A stretch of DNA of 43,258 nucleotides from Mesocricetibacter intestinalis (lineage in GTDB: Bacteria > Pseudomonadota > Gammaproteobacteria > Enterobacterales > Pasteurellaceae). Each line of letters opens with the position of its first letter. Position 1 is the stretch's first letter. Below the pieces are notes generated by a model. It ran no database searches, was not told where the DNA came from, and saw only the letters and a list, made by a program, of their open reading frames with translations. Of this stretch, positions 8,101 to 19,089 are shown piece by piece. The stretch covers positions 1 through 43,258 of the forward strand of contig NZ_SNYQ01000011.1 of NCBI RefSeq assembly GCF_004363295.1, given 5' to 3'. Position numbers and translations under genes: made by a program.

Positions 8101-8718
8101 TTATGCACTTAATCCTTGCTGGCCCAGTACCGCTTTAACGCCTTCATTTTCGGCTACGCGCTGATAGAAGGATTCCAGATGGCGCAGCGCCGAATAATCC
8201 AGACCGAGCAGCTTACACCAACGCAGTTCCGTATAGAGGTAAATATCGGCGACGCAAAGGGTTTCACCGAAATAAATATGTCGGCTGAGGTGATCGTCGG
8301 CAATGGCCAAATAACGCAGAATCTGTTCGGCGGCACTGCGGCGGATGTTGTCCGCCAGGGGCTGATTGTCTTCCGCATAGGCGGGCAGACGGAACAGCGG
8401 GCCGAATGCCTTGTGCAGATCGGAATTGAAGAAGGCCAGCCACTTCATCGCTTTGGCCTTATCCTGCACGGTTATACTGCCGAACAGTTTGGCTTGGGGG
8501 GCCAGTGCGTCCAGATAGGTTAAAATAGCGATATTCTGCGACAGCACCAAATCTCCGTCAATTAACAGCGGTACCGCACCGAGCGGGTTCATTGCCAGAT
8601 AGCCCGGTTTTTTTATTTCTTCCCGGCCGGCGGCAACCGCTTCATAGGGATTACCGATCCATTCCAGTGCTACATGAGGCACCAGCGAGCATGCGCCCGG
8701 TAAATAGTAAAGTTTCAT
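8101..8718 (-). CDS. Glutathione S-transferase, beta-class-like
   Basis: A cytosolic protein of 205 residues with a thioredoxin-like N-terminal domain (1-80) and a helical C-terminal domain. The start [15 protein letters not shown] puts Cys10 in the PGACSL motif that is the catalytic cysteine of bacterial beta-class enzymes. The glutathione-binding NPLGAVPLL (about 44-52, with the cis-proline) and the following [11 protein letters not shown] are present. The family joins glutathione to electrophiles or works as a thiol reductase; the substrate is not known. It is third in the lptM-lysA-gst set: the ribosome site AAGGAG directly overlaps the lysA stop, with 12 bases between the genes. Confidence 0.88.
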   Translation of the reverse strand: MKLYYLPGACSLVPHVALEWIGNPYEAVAAGREEIKKPGYLAMNPLGAVPLLIDGDLVLSQNIAILTYLDALAPQAKLFGSITVQDKAKAMKWLAFFNSDLHKAFGPLFRLPAYAEDNQPLADNIRRSAAEQILRYLAIADDHLSRHIYFGETLCVADIYLYTELRWCKLLGLDYSALRHLESFYQRVAENEGVKAVLGQQGLSA

Positions 8719-8730
8719 TTTGCCTTCTCC

Positions 8731-9990
8731 TTAATCTGATTCGGGTAATAAGGATTCCAGTTGCCATAGCTGGCTGAGTGGTGCGCGGCGACGAATAAGA
8801 TTGGCCGTTTCACCGCTAACCATCACCTCCGCCGTTAACGGGCGGGAGTTATAGGTGGAGGACATACTGGCACCATAAGCGCCGGCGGAACGCTGAGCAA
8901 GATAATCGCCCGCTGCGATGGCAAGCTTACGCCCTTTACCGAGAAAGTCGGAGGTTTCGCAAATAGGGCCGACCACATCGTATATTCGGGTTTCGCGGTC
9001 TAAATCACGCGCTACTTCGATAATCTCCATATGGGCTTGATAAAGGGCCGGGCGAATCATATCGTTCATTCCCGCATCGACAATGGCGAAGTGGCGGTTT
9101 TCGTTACTTTTCAGATATTCGACTTTGGTTACCAGGATACCGGCATTGGCACTGATCGCCCTGCCCGGTTCGAGGATAATTTCCAGTTCGCGGTAGCCTT
9201 TTAGTTTATCTAATAAGGCGGCGGCATATTCCGCAGGATGGGGCGGCGTTTCCCGGTCATAGGTTACGCCCAGACCACCGCCCAGATCCAGATGCTCAAG
9301 TTCGATTCCGTCTGCTTTCAGCTGTTCCAGCAGTAGAATCAGGCGATCGGCGGTATCCAGAAACGGTTGTAATTCCGTGAGCTGAGAACCTATATGACAA
9401 TCCATTCCGGTAATTTTTATATGTTTTAATCCCGCGGCATAGCGGTATACCCGCCGGGCTTCCTGTACCGCAATACCGAATTTATTTTCCTTCAGTCCGG
9501 TGGAAATATAAGGGTGGGTATGGGCGTCCACATCGGGATTAACCCGTAGGGAGACAGGCGCACGCAGATTCATTGTAGCAGCGACCTGATTGATGCGTTC
9601 CAGTTCGGCGCTGCTTTCTACGTTAAAGCAACGGATACCGACGCTCAACGCTCGCTCGATTTCCGCGGCCGTTTTGGCGACGCCGGAAAATACGATTTTA
9701 CCGGCATCGCCTCCGGCGGCCAGAACCCGTTCCAGTTCGCCTTGCGAAACAATATCGAAGCCCGCTCCCAGTTTGGCCATAGTCTGCAATACGGCGATAT
9801 TCGGATTGGATTTTACTGCATAGCAAATTAAATGCGGATGTGTACCGAGTGCCGTGTCGAAAGCCCGCCAGTGGCGTTCCAGGGTGGCGCGCGAATAAAT
9901 ATACAGGGGGGTGCCGAAGCGGCGGACGAGCTCGGAAACCGCTATATCTTCCGCATATAACCTATTGTTTTTGTACTGGAAAAAATCCAT
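8731..9990 (-). CDS. lysA: Diaminopimelate decarboxylase
   Basis: LysA performs the last step of lysine synthesis, decarboxylating meso-diaminopimelate with pyridoxal phosphate. The 419-residue protein is a fold-type III enzyme. Lys60 in CYAVKSNPN binds the cofactor, HIGSQ and GGGLGVTYD are the phosphate-binding loops, EPGRAI follows, and the C-terminal active-site motif GPICETSDFLGK supplies the catalytic cysteine. The length is normal. The start is firm: AGGATAAAAGC ATG, with the site overlapping the lptM stop 9 bases upstream. No lysine riboswitch is visible before lptM or lysA. Confidence 0.97.
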   Translation of the reverse strand: MDFFQYKNNRLYAEDIAVSELVRRFGTPLYIYSRATLERHWRAFDTALGTHPHLICYAVKSNPNIAVLQTMAKLGAGFDIVSQGELERVLAAGGDAGKIVFSGVAKTAAEIERALSVGIRCFNVESSAELERINQVAATMNLRAPVSLRVNPDVDAHTHPYISTGLKENKFGIAVQEARRVYRYAAGLKHIKITGMDCHIGSQLTELQPFLDTADRLILLLEQLKADGIELEHLDLGGGLGVTYDRETPPHPAEYAAALLDKLKGYRELEIILEPGRAISANAGILVTKVEYLKSNENRHFAIVDAGMNDMIRPALYQAHMEIIEVARDLDRETRIYDVVGPICETSDFLGKGRKLAIAAGDYLAQRSAGAYGASMSSTYNSRPLTAEVMVSGETANLIRRRAPLSQLWQLESLLPESD

Positions 9991-9999
9991 GCTTTTATC

Positions 10000-10128
10000 C
10001 TATTCCGAGGCCGTGGTCTGTTGCTGTGTTGTGTCCTGCTGCGGGAAATAAAGGGGGCCTTTTACACCGCATGCACTGAGCAGAAAACAAAAGCCAGCGC
10101 ATAAAAAGAGGGAAAATATTTTTTTCAT
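10000..10128 (-). CDS. lptM: LptM (YifL) LPS-translocon assembly lipoprotein
   Basis: A very small lipoprotein gene of 42 codons, easily missed by length filters. The product has a lipoprotein signal ending in the lipobox LLSAC (Cys20), directly followed by GVKGPLYFPQ, the defining motif of the YifL/LptM family. In E. coli LptM sits at the outer membrane and helps LptD mature so that the lipopolysaccharide export pore closes its disulfides correctly. AAGGA lies 8 bases before the ATG. It is first in the operon with lysA (9-base gap) and is divergent from cyaY, a gene order also known from other gamma-proteobacteria (cyaY next to yifL). The tail is rich in Gln and Thr. Confidence 0.93.
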   Translation of the reverse strand: MKKIFSLFLCAGFCFLLSACGVKGPLYFPQQDTTQQQTTASE

Positions 10129-10245
10129 TTGCCTGTTCCTTGTGATGGTTGCAGTTATTTTTACCATTTATTCCCCCTTTGTGCTATCACAAAATAGCTA
10201 AAAACTCTATAATTTTAGCTTTAACTTGATAGGCGGGAGATTTTT

Positions 10246-10554
10246 ATGAATATCAGCGAATTCCATCAGAATATAGAACAGATTTGGGATCATATCGAAG
10301 CCAGCCTGGAAGAGCAGGATTGCGATGTGGACTGCGAACGCCAGGGGTCGGTATTCAGCATTACTTTTTCCGATCGCAGCCAGATTGTGATCAATAAGCA
10401 GGAACCCTTGTTGGAACTTTGGCTTGCCAGTCGTTTGGGCGGTTTCCATTTTGCTTGTAAAGAGCGGGATTGGGTCAATGCCGAGGGTAAGAGATTTTGG
10501 GATTGTCTGATCGAGGCCTGTGCCGCCCACGGCGAAAAGGTGGTATTTGCCTGA
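10246..10554 (+). CDS. cyaY: Frataxin-like iron-binding protein CyaY
   Basis: CyaY is the bacterial frataxin, which binds iron and modulates iron-sulfur cluster building by IscS/IscU. The 102-residue protein starts MNISEFHQNIEQIW with an acidic first helix (EASLEEQDCDVDCE), carries the conserved INKQEPLLELWLAS strand (about residues 49-62) and ends with a second helix. GGCGGGAGA lies before the ATG. The stop codon overlaps the recQ start by one base (TGATG), so translation of the two is probably coupled. Confidence 0.95.
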   Translation: MNISEFHQNIEQIWDHIEASLEEQDCDVDCERQGSVFSITFSDRSQIVINKQEPLLELWLASRLGGFHFACKERDWVNAEGKRFWDCLIEACAAHGEKVVFA

Positions 10555-12455
10555 TGCCGATGGCGGACAGCATAAGCTCGGAAGAACGCTGCGGCGCAGA
10601 GGAGCAAAAAATTCCGGTGATTTCGACCGCACTTAGCCGCTTGCAGCAGGTGTTCGGTTACCAGAACTTTCGTCAGGGACAGGAAGAGGTGATCCGTTCC
10701 GCATTGGAAGGGCGGGACAGTCTGGTGGTGATGGCCACCGGCAGCGGTAAATCCCTCTGCTATCAGATTCCCGCTCTTTGTTTCCCCGGTCTGACGCTGG
10801 TGATCTCACCGCTGATTTCGCTGATGAAGGATCAGGTGGATCAACTTTGTGCCAACGGGGTCGCGGCCGATTACCTAAACTCCGCGCAAAGCTTCGAACA
10901 ACAGCAACAGGTGCAAAATAAAGCGATTTCGGGACAGCTGAAATTACTTTATCTTTCACCTGAAAAAGTGATGACGAATGGTTTCTTCCATTTTATTTCT
11001 CAGTGTCGGGTGGATTTTATCGCCATTGACGAGGCTCATTGCATTTCCCAGTGGGGGCATGATTTTCGCCCGGAATATACCCGGCTGGGCGGTTTAAAAG
11101 CCTGTTTCGCCAATGCGCCGGTTATGGCGTTGACCGCCACGGCGGACAGTTCCACCCGTCAGGATATTCTCCGCCACCTGAACCTGCAGCGGCCTTATAT
11201 TTATGTGGGCAGTTTTGACCGACCGAATATTCGCTATACGTTAGTGGAAAAATTTAAGCCGATGGAACAGCTGTGCCGTTTTGTGGCCGCTCAGAAAGGA
11301 AAAAGCGGAATCGTTTATTGCAACAGCCGTAGTAAGGCGGAACGTATTGCAGAAACCCTACGTAAACAGGGGATTGCGGCGGCAGCCTATCATGCCGGAT
11401 TGGAAAACGGGCTGCGCGAACGGGTACAGCAGGATTTTCAGCGCGATAACCTGCAGGTGGTGGTAGCGACCATTGCCTTCGGTATGGGGATTAATAAATC
11501 CAATGTGCGTTTTGTCGCTCATTTCGATTTATCGCGCAGCATCGAAGCCTATTATCAGGAAAGCGGCAGGGCCGGGCGCGATGATTTAGCGGCAGAGGCG
11601 GTTCTGTTCTACGATCCGGCGGACTATGCCTGGTTGCAGCGAATGATTGCGGAAAAAGAGGAAAGTCCGCAACGGCGTATCGAACAATATAAATTGGAAG
11701 CGATTGGCGAATTTGCCGAAAGCCAGACCTGTCGACGCTTGGTATTATTGAATTATTTCGGTGAAAATCGCCAAACGCCCTGCAATAATTGCGATATTTG
11801 TTTGGATCCGCCGAAAAAATACGACGGTCTGTTGGATGCGCAGAAAATCCTGTCCGCCATTTATCGTTTAGGCCAGCGCTATGGGATCCAGTATGTGATT
11901 GCCGTGCTGCGCGGGTTGCAGAATCAGAAAATTCGGGAAAACCGACATGATAGTTTGAGTGTGTATGGCATAGGGCGGGATAAAAGCAAGGAATATTGGC
12001 AGTCGGTCATTCGCCAGCTGATCCATTTGGGCTTTATTCGTCAGGTTTTCGGCGATGTGGGGGCGGTGTTACAGCTGACCGAAAGCGCCCGTCCGGTACT
12101 GCGCGGAGAAGTGGCGCTTTCCTTGGCGACGCCGCGTTTATCCTCTTTACCTGTGCTGCATAGAGCGCAGAAATATGATTACGATAAGGATTTATTTGCC
12201 CGCCTGCGTTTCCTGCGTAAACAGATTGCGGATAAAGAAAATATTCCGCCTTATATCGTATTCAGCGACGCCACTTTACAGGAAATGTCCCTGCATCAAC
12301 CTACCAGCAAAAGTGAAATGTTACAAATTAACGGGGTGGGGGCGATTAAATGGGAACGTTTCGCCCAGCCTTTTATGTCTCTTATCCGCCAACATAAATC
12401 GGCGCGTACGGAAGCAAAGCAGCCTTTACGCTTGGAGGCGCCCGAAGGTTCGTAG
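10554..12455 (+). CDS. recQ: ATP-dependent DNA helicase RecQ
   Basis: RecQ unwinds DNA 3' to 5' in recombination repair and in rescue of stalled forks. The protein has 633 residues from the chosen start: Walker A ATGSGKS at 61-67, DEAH at 159-162 followed by CISQWGHDFRPEY, helicase motifs through SGRAGRDD, a zinc-binding RQC cysteine set (CRRL...CNNCDIC) and a C-terminal HRDC domain. The frame is open upstream to 10497, but the ATG that overlaps the cyaY stop is the natural start; ATG 10560 is an alternative. The N-terminus is about 25 residues longer than in E. coli RecQ, and an exact uptake signal there (10626-10634) is read as Thr-Ala-Leu. Confidence 0.95.
   Translation: MPMADSISSEERCGAEEQKIPVISTALSRLQQVFGYQNFRQGQEEVIRSALEGRDSLVVMATGSGKSLCYQIPALCFPGLTLVISPLISLMKDQVDQLCANGVAADYLNSAQSFEQQQQVQNKAISGQLKLLYLSPEKVMTNGFFHFISQCRVDFIAIDEAHCISQWGHDFRPEYTRLGGLKACFANAPVMALTATADSSTRQDILRHLNLQRPYIYVGSFDRPNIRYTLVEKFKPMEQLCRFVAAQKGKSGIVYCNSRSKAERIAETLRKQGIAAAAYHAGLENGLRERVQQDFQRDNLQVVVATIAFGMGINKSNVRFVAHFDLSRSIEAYYQESGRAGRDDLAAEAVLFYDPADYAWLQRMIAEKEESPQRRIEQYKLEAIGEFAESQTCRRLVLLNYFGENRQTPCNNCDICLDPPKKYDGLLDAQKILSAIYRLGQRYGIQYVIAVLRGLQNQKIRENRHDSLSVYGIGRDKSKEYWQSVIRQLIHLGFIRQVFGDVGAVLQLTESARPVLRGEVALSLATPRLSSLPVLHRAQKYDYDKDLFARLRFLRKQIADKENIPPYIVFSDATLQEMSLHQPTSKSEMLQINGVGAIKWERFAQPFMSLIRQHKSARTEAKQPLRLEAPEGS
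10626..10634 (-). repeat. USS in recQ
   Basis: Exact copy on the minus strand near the 5' end of recQ, read in frame as Thr-Ala-Leu. Confidence 0.8.
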
Positions 12456-12502
12456 AATCCGAACCTTAATATTATTCCATGCCACTAACGGGGGAAGCCA
12501 AA

Positions 12503-13405
12503 ATGCAATATATAGATTTAGCACCGACCTTAAGTTTCAGCCGTTTTATTCAGGGTTATTGGCGCTTGAAAGCCTGGGGTAAAAGCACTCAGGAATTATT
12601 AACCCTGGTTAAGCAGGGACTGGACGCGGGTATTAACACATTGGATCATGCGGCTTGTTACGGCGCCTTTACCTCGGAGGGTGAATTCGGCAAAGTGCTA
12701 GCGGCAGATAAAGGCTTGCGGCAACAACTGAATATCGTAACCAAGTGCGGTATTTTATATCCGAACGCCGAATTGCCCGAGGTTAAAAGTCATCATTATG
12801 ATAATAGCTACCGGCATATTATCTGGTCGGCGGAACGTTCCATCAGGCAGCTAAGATGTGAATATCTGGATTTATTGTTGATCCACCGTTTATCCCCTTG
12901 TGCCGATCCGGCTCAGATTGCACGGGCTTTCGAACAATTGCGGCTTGAAGGTAAGGTTCGCCATTTCGGGGTATCCAATTGTACGCCGGCAAAATTTTCC
13001 ATGTTGCAATCCTATGTAGCGCAACCTCTGGTTACCAATCAGATTGAAATTTCGCCTTTGCATTTGGCTCCTTTTGAGGACGGCTCGCTGGATTTTCTGT
13101 TGGAAAAACGGATAAAACCTATGGCATGGTCGGCCTTGGGCGGCGGGCGTTTGTTTTCAGCGCAGGATCAATGCAGCCGGCGCGTAGTGCAAACCTTAGC
13201 TCAAATCGGGGAGGAAAAGGGCGAGTCGCGGCTGGATACCCTGGCCTATGCTTGGTTGTTGGCGCATCCGGCGCAGATTATGCCGATTATCGGCTCGGGT
13301 AAGACGGAGAGAATAAAAAATGCCGTGGACGCCCTGAATATATCCTTTAGCGAGGAAGAATGGATCAAGGTGTATGTTGCCGCGCGCGGACAGGATATTC
13401 CTTAG
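12503..13405 (+). CDS. Aldo/keto reductase, YdhF-like
   Basis: A cytosolic NADPH-dependent oxidoreductase of 300 residues in the aldo/keto reductase superfamily, close by memory to E. coli YdhF. The four catalytic residues are visible: Asp48 and Tyr53 in LDHAACYG, Lys81 in VTKCGI and His128 in LLLIHR. The cofactor-binding end PIIGSGKTERIKNA is also present. An in-frame ATG 24 bases upstream is possible, but the chosen one has GGGGAA at correct spacing and gives the family N-terminus MQYIDLAP. The substrate is unknown. It follows recQ after 47 bases and may be read from the same transcript. Confidence 0.88.
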   Translation: MQYIDLAPTLSFSRFIQGYWRLKAWGKSTQELLTLVKQGLDAGINTLDHAACYGAFTSEGEFGKVLAADKGLRQQLNIVTKCGILYPNAELPEVKSHHYDNSYRHIIWSAERSIRQLRCEYLDLLLIHRLSPCADPAQIARAFEQLRLEGKVRHFGVSNCTPAKFSMLQSYVAQPLVTNQIEISPLHLAPFEDGSLDFLLEKRIKPMAWSALGGGRLFSAQDQCSRRVVQTLAQIGEEKGESRLDTLAYAWLLAHPAQIMPIIGSGKTERIKNAVDALNISFSEEEWIKVYVAARGQDIP

Positions 13406-13501
13406 TCGGAATCCTATATCCCAATCCTACCGGCTTTTTTTATTACCGCTGAAATTTATTTAAAGGCTCTGTTCGGCCAATCTCGAAAAACTTGTGAAAT
13501 T

Positions 13502-16035
<2,534 letters not shown>

Positions 16036-16069
16036 TCACACCGGCTCTAGGGCCGGAACGGGAAAAACA

Positions 16070-16510
16070 ATGACGAAAATTTGCATAATTACCGGCAGTA
16101 CCCTTGGTGCGGCGGAATATGTGGCGGATCATGTGGCCGAGGTTTTACAGCAGCAAGGTTTCGATAATCATATTCGACGGGCAGTGGTGCTGGATGAAGT
16201 AATTGAAGATAAACTCTGGTTAGTGGTTACCTCTACCCATGGTGCCGGCGAAGTGCCGGATAATTTAAAGCCCTTAATCAATCAGATTAAACAAGATAAA
16301 CCGGATTTATCCCATTTGCGCTTTGCGGTGATCGGTTTGGGGAATTCCGATTATGATACTTTCTGCTATGCGGTGAACGAAGTGGAATCGGTGCTTGGCG
16401 GGTGCGGGGCGCAGCAGCTTTGTCCCTCATTAAAAATAGACGTACTGAGCGTGGAGGATCATGATCAATGCGCGCAGGATTGGTTGCCGAATTTTACCGC
16501 TTGTTTGTAA
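16070..16510 (+). CDS. mioC: Flavodoxin-like protein MioC
   Basis: MioC is a short-chain FMN-binding flavodoxin-like protein, needed for biotin synthase activity in vitro in E. coli. The 146 residues show the FMN phosphate loop GSTLGAAEYVAD (9-20), the THGAGEVPDN segment and the conserved GLGNSDYDTFC loop. It lies 34 bases after gyrB on the same strand and may be co-transcribed. In E. coli mioC sits beside oriC; here it sits beside gyrB, and I see no DnaA-box cluster around it. Confidence 0.93.
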   Translation: MTKICIITGSTLGAAEYVADHVAEVLQQQGFDNHIRRAVVLDEVIEDKLWLVVTSTHGAGEVPDNLKPLINQIKQDKPDLSHLRFAVIGLGNSDYDTFCYAVNEVESVLGGCGAQQLCPSLKIDVLSVEDHDQCAQDWLPNFTACL

Positions 16511-16584
16511 TGTTTTCCGCTACAGTCGAAAGAGAATAACGGCGGAAGCGAAGCGGTAAAAGGGCGAGTCAAATTAAACAAAAT

Positions 16585-16609
16585 AAAGGCGGGCATAAAG
16601 CCCGCCTTT
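16585..16609. terminator. Bidirectional terminator between mioC and pepD
   Basis: AAAGGCGGGC (16585-16594) pairs perfectly with GCCCGCCTTT (16600-16609) around a 5-nt loop. It lies between the convergent genes mioC and pepD, 25 bases from the pepD stop, and its A/T-flanked ends let it serve both. Confidence 0.85.
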
Positions 16610-16633
16610 CGTATTGTAAGGACTCATCCGTGC

Positions 16634-18100
16634 TTATGCCGTTTTTGCCGGCATACGCGCCAGAATACCGGTTAACAGCCGCCAATAGGTTTGAACCGCC
16701 GGAATATGTACTTTTTCATCCGGCGAATGGGCGTTTACAATGGTCGGCCCGATGGAAACAATATCCATCTGCGGATAGATTTTTTTCAGCAATCCGCATT
16801 CCAGGCCGGCATGAATCACTTTAATTTTCGGTTCTTGGCCCAAAATTTCCGCATATACTTCACGGGTCAGATTCAGAATCCGGGTATCCTGATGGGGTTC
16901 CCAGCCCGGATATTTGCCGGAGAAACTAACCTTGGCACCGGCGAGGGTCGCAATAGAAGATAACAGGGTTTCCGTATATTCGGTACCGCTGGACAGCAGC
17001 GAACGCAGCAGAATTGTGGCACGCACTTGTTCCGCTTCGGTTTTTAGTACACCCACGCTTAGGGAGGTTTCCACTACGCCCGGTACCGTATCGCTGTTGC
17101 GGATCACACCGTTGGGCAGCGCATTAAACAAATGAATAATGCCCATTGCCTTTTCCCCTGTAAAAACTTTTTCCGGTTTGCTTACGGGCTGTAAACTAAT
17201 GGATAAATTCGGTTCGGCATGGGCCAGTTCATGGGCCACGGAATGTCGGAAGTTTTCCACCGCAGTTTGCAGAATAAGGGGATCGGCGTTAAAGCAAAAT
17301 GTCGCAAAGGCTTCACGCGGGATAGCATTGCGTACCGAGCCGCCGCGGATTTCCGCCAGACTGAATTCGAACTGCGGATGCTTTTGCTGAAAATCCGCCG
17401 CAAAACGTGCCAGCAGTTTAATCGCATTGGCGCGTCCGGTATGGATATCCACCCCGGAATGACCGCCGCGCAATCCTTTCAGAATCAGCTGAAAGCTATG
17501 TTGAAATGAATTCGGTTGCCATTGCAATGCAATACTCAAATCGGCGTTTTCGCCGCCGGCACAGCCGATATAAATCTCGCCGTTCTCTTCCGTGTCGGTA
17601 TTGATCATAATTTCCGACTGTAACCAGTTCGGACGTAGGCCTATAGCACCTTCCATACCCGCTTCTTCGGTCATGGTAAGCAATACCTCCAAAGGCGGAT
17701 GAGCAAGATCTTCGCTATCCAGCACCGCCAGTGCCGAAGCCAAGCCGATACCGTTATCCGCACCTAGCGTCGTACCTTCGGCACTGACCCATTCGCCGTC
17801 GATATAAGGACGGATAGGATCGGTTTTGAAATCGTGGCGGGTATCTTCATTGGCTTGAGGTACCATATCCAGATGAGCCTGCAAAGCGACACCGGGACGG
17901 TTTTCCATGCCTTTGCTCGCCGCTTTGCGGATTAGCAGGTTGCCCGCTTCGTCGCGTTCGGCATAAAAGCCTTTCGTTTTTGCCCAATGGGCAATAAAAT
18001 CGGCCAGTTTATCTTCATAGTAAGAGGGGTGAGGAATGGAACAGACCTGATCGAACCATTTCCACAATAAGCGGGGCGCTAAGGATTGAATTTCAGACAT
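16634..18100 (-). CDS. pepD: Aminoacyl-histidine dipeptidase (peptidase D)
   Basis: PepD is a cytosolic zinc dipeptidase of the M20 family (Xaa-His dipeptidase, carnosinase). The 488-residue product has the two-zinc ligand set in order: His76 in LQAHLDMV, Asp115 in LGADNGIG, the catalytic and metal Glu pair in TEEAGMEG (145-146), Asp169 in INTDTEE and the C-terminal His in [10 protein letters not shown]. The frame stays open 25 codons upstream, but AAAGGAAAAATC before MSEIQSLAP fixes the start and gives the usual length. pepD is divergent from gpt, an arrangement shared with E. coli. Confidence 0.96.
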   Translation of the reverse strand: MSEIQSLAPRLLWKWFDQVCSIPHPSYYEDKLADFIAHWAKTKGFYAERDEAGNLLIRKAASKGMENRPGVALQAHLDMVPQANEDTRHDFKTDPIRPYIDGEWVSAEGTTLGADNGIGLASALAVLDSEDLAHPPLEVLLTMTEEAGMEGAIGLRPNWLQSEIMINTDTEENGEIYIGCAGGENADLSIALQWQPNSFQHSFQLILKGLRGGHSGVDIHTGRANAIKLLARFAADFQQKHPQFEFSLAEIRGGSVRNAIPREAFATFCFNADPLILQTAVENFRHSVAHELAHAEPNLSISLQPVSKPEKVFTGEKAMGIIHLFNALPNGVIRNSDTVPGVVETSLSVGVLKTEAEQVRATILLRSLLSSGTEYTETLLSSIATLAGAKVSFSGKYPGWEPHQDTRILNLTREVYAEILGQEPKIKVIHAGLECGLLKKIYPQMDIVSIGPTIVNAHSPDEKVHIPAVQTYWRLLTGILARMPAKTA

Positions 18101-18273
18101 GATTTTTCCTTTGTTAAAAAATCTTGAGAAAAATAGACCGCTCTTTGGCGGTTTTTTTCTAAAATGGTGCGCCAAATAATAGCATAAAACCGATTTTCAG
18201 GTTATCCTTACGCAATTTTATTTATCGGGCAACCCTGTTGCCGATAGGAATGCTTTAACAAAGGGTGAAGATT

Positions 18274-18732
18274 ATGAGCGAAAAATATGTTGTTACCTGG
18301 GATATGTTCCATATGCATGCCCGTAAATTATCAGAGCGCTTACTGCCGGCCTCGCAATGGAAAGGTATTATTGCGGTCAGCCGCGGCGGTTTGTTTCCGG
18401 CGGCGGTAATGGCGCGCGAATTGGGGCTGCGCCATATCGAAACCGTTTGTATCGCCAGTTATGATCATGATAAGCAGGGAGAACTGAACGTATTGCACAG
18501 AGCGCAGGGCGACGGGGAAGGATTTATTGTGGTGGACGATTTGGTGGATACCGGCAATACGGCGCGCGCTATCCGTGAAATGTATCCGAAAGCCCGTTTT
18601 GTTACGGTTTTTGCGAAACCGGCAGGTGCATCGTTGGTGGATGATTATGTGGTGGATATTCCGCAGAATACCTGGATTGAACAGCCTTGGGATATGGGCA
18701 TCTGTTTTGTACCGCCGCTGGCCAGAAAATAG
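18274..18732 (+). CDS. gpt: Xanthine-guanine phosphoribosyltransferase
   Basis: Gpt salvages guanine and xanthine (and, less well, hypoxanthine) by joining them to PRPP at the inner face of the membrane. The 152-residue product equals the E. coli length. The PRPP-binding motif [12 protein letters not shown] is at residues 86-97, SRGGLFPA (36-43) is the cis-peptide loop, and the C-terminal [10 protein letters not shown] is family-typical. AAGGG lies 8 bases before the ATG; a GTG nine bases upstream overlaps that site and is unlikely to be used. Confidence 0.96.
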   Translation: MSEKYVVTWDMFHMHARKLSERLLPASQWKGIIAVSRGGLFPAAVMARELGLRHIETVCIASYDHDKQGELNVLHRAQGDGEGFIVVDDLVDTGNTARAIREMYPKARFVTVFAKPAGASLVDDYVVDIPQNTWIEQPWDMGICFVPPLARK

Positions 18733-18754
18733 TCCTCATTGGTTGAATAAGAGA

Positions 18755-18790
18755 AACCGGTTTTGTTTAAAAAACCGGTTTTTTGTTTTT
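18755..18790 (+). terminator. Terminator of gpt
   Basis: AACCGGTTTT (18755-18764) pairs with AAAACCGGTT (18771-18780) around a 6-nt loop, followed by a run of nine T broken by one G. It lies 22 bases after the gpt stop. Confidence 0.85.
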
Positions 18791-18981
18791 CCAGCCGGTC
18801 TGTTTTTGCCACAGAGATTCAGGTTTCGTTTCATCCTTTTTTTCCTGTTTTTAGATCCATATAAAAGCATTTTGCTTTCGCTTTGCCATAAGTGAAAACT
18901 TACCCTTTTCATTCAATAAAAATAACCACTTAGCCAATAAAATCACGAACAAAAACGTACAAAAAATGAACGCTTAAAAGT

Positions 18982-18995
18982 TTGATCCAGATCAC
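18982..18995 (+). promoter_or_regulatory. FNR/CRP-like site upstream of adhE
   Basis: TTGATCCAGATCAC matches the FNR consensus TTGAT-N4-ATCAA at nine of ten positions. The flanking bases (TTTGA and TCACA) also resemble a CRP site. Its centre lies about 60 bases before the predicted adhE transcription start near 19048, the usual class I activator position. Anaerobic or catabolite control of adhE is inferred from this. Confidence 0.55.
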
Positions 18996-19035
18996 ACATT
19001 GTTCGTATTCTTATGGTTGCCTACCTCCTACAGGG

Positions 19036-19041
19036 TATAAT
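19036..19041 (+). promoter_or_regulatory. Predicted -10 element of adhE
   Basis: A perfect TATAAT lies 49 bases before the adhE ATG. No good -35 is seen at 16-18 bases upstream, as expected for an activator-dependent promoter. The rest of the 357-base gpt-adhE gap (18733-19089) holds the gpt terminator and an A/T-rich stretch with no coding frame. Confidence 0.55.
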
Positions 19042-19089
19042 CTGCGCCAGCTATATTTTAATTTTTTAACAACTTTAGGAGAAACTATT

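Noticed and set aside
16036..16600. A possible replication origin near gyrB-mioC
   Set aside because: In E. coli mioC borders oriC, but I found no cluster of DnaA boxes or A/T-rich unwinding repeats here.
18137..18158. A terminator in the pepD-gpt gap
   Set aside because: The stem has only about five pairs and nothing is transcribed into it from the left on that strand, although T7 follows. It is more likely the near-USS variant by chance next to T-rich DNA.
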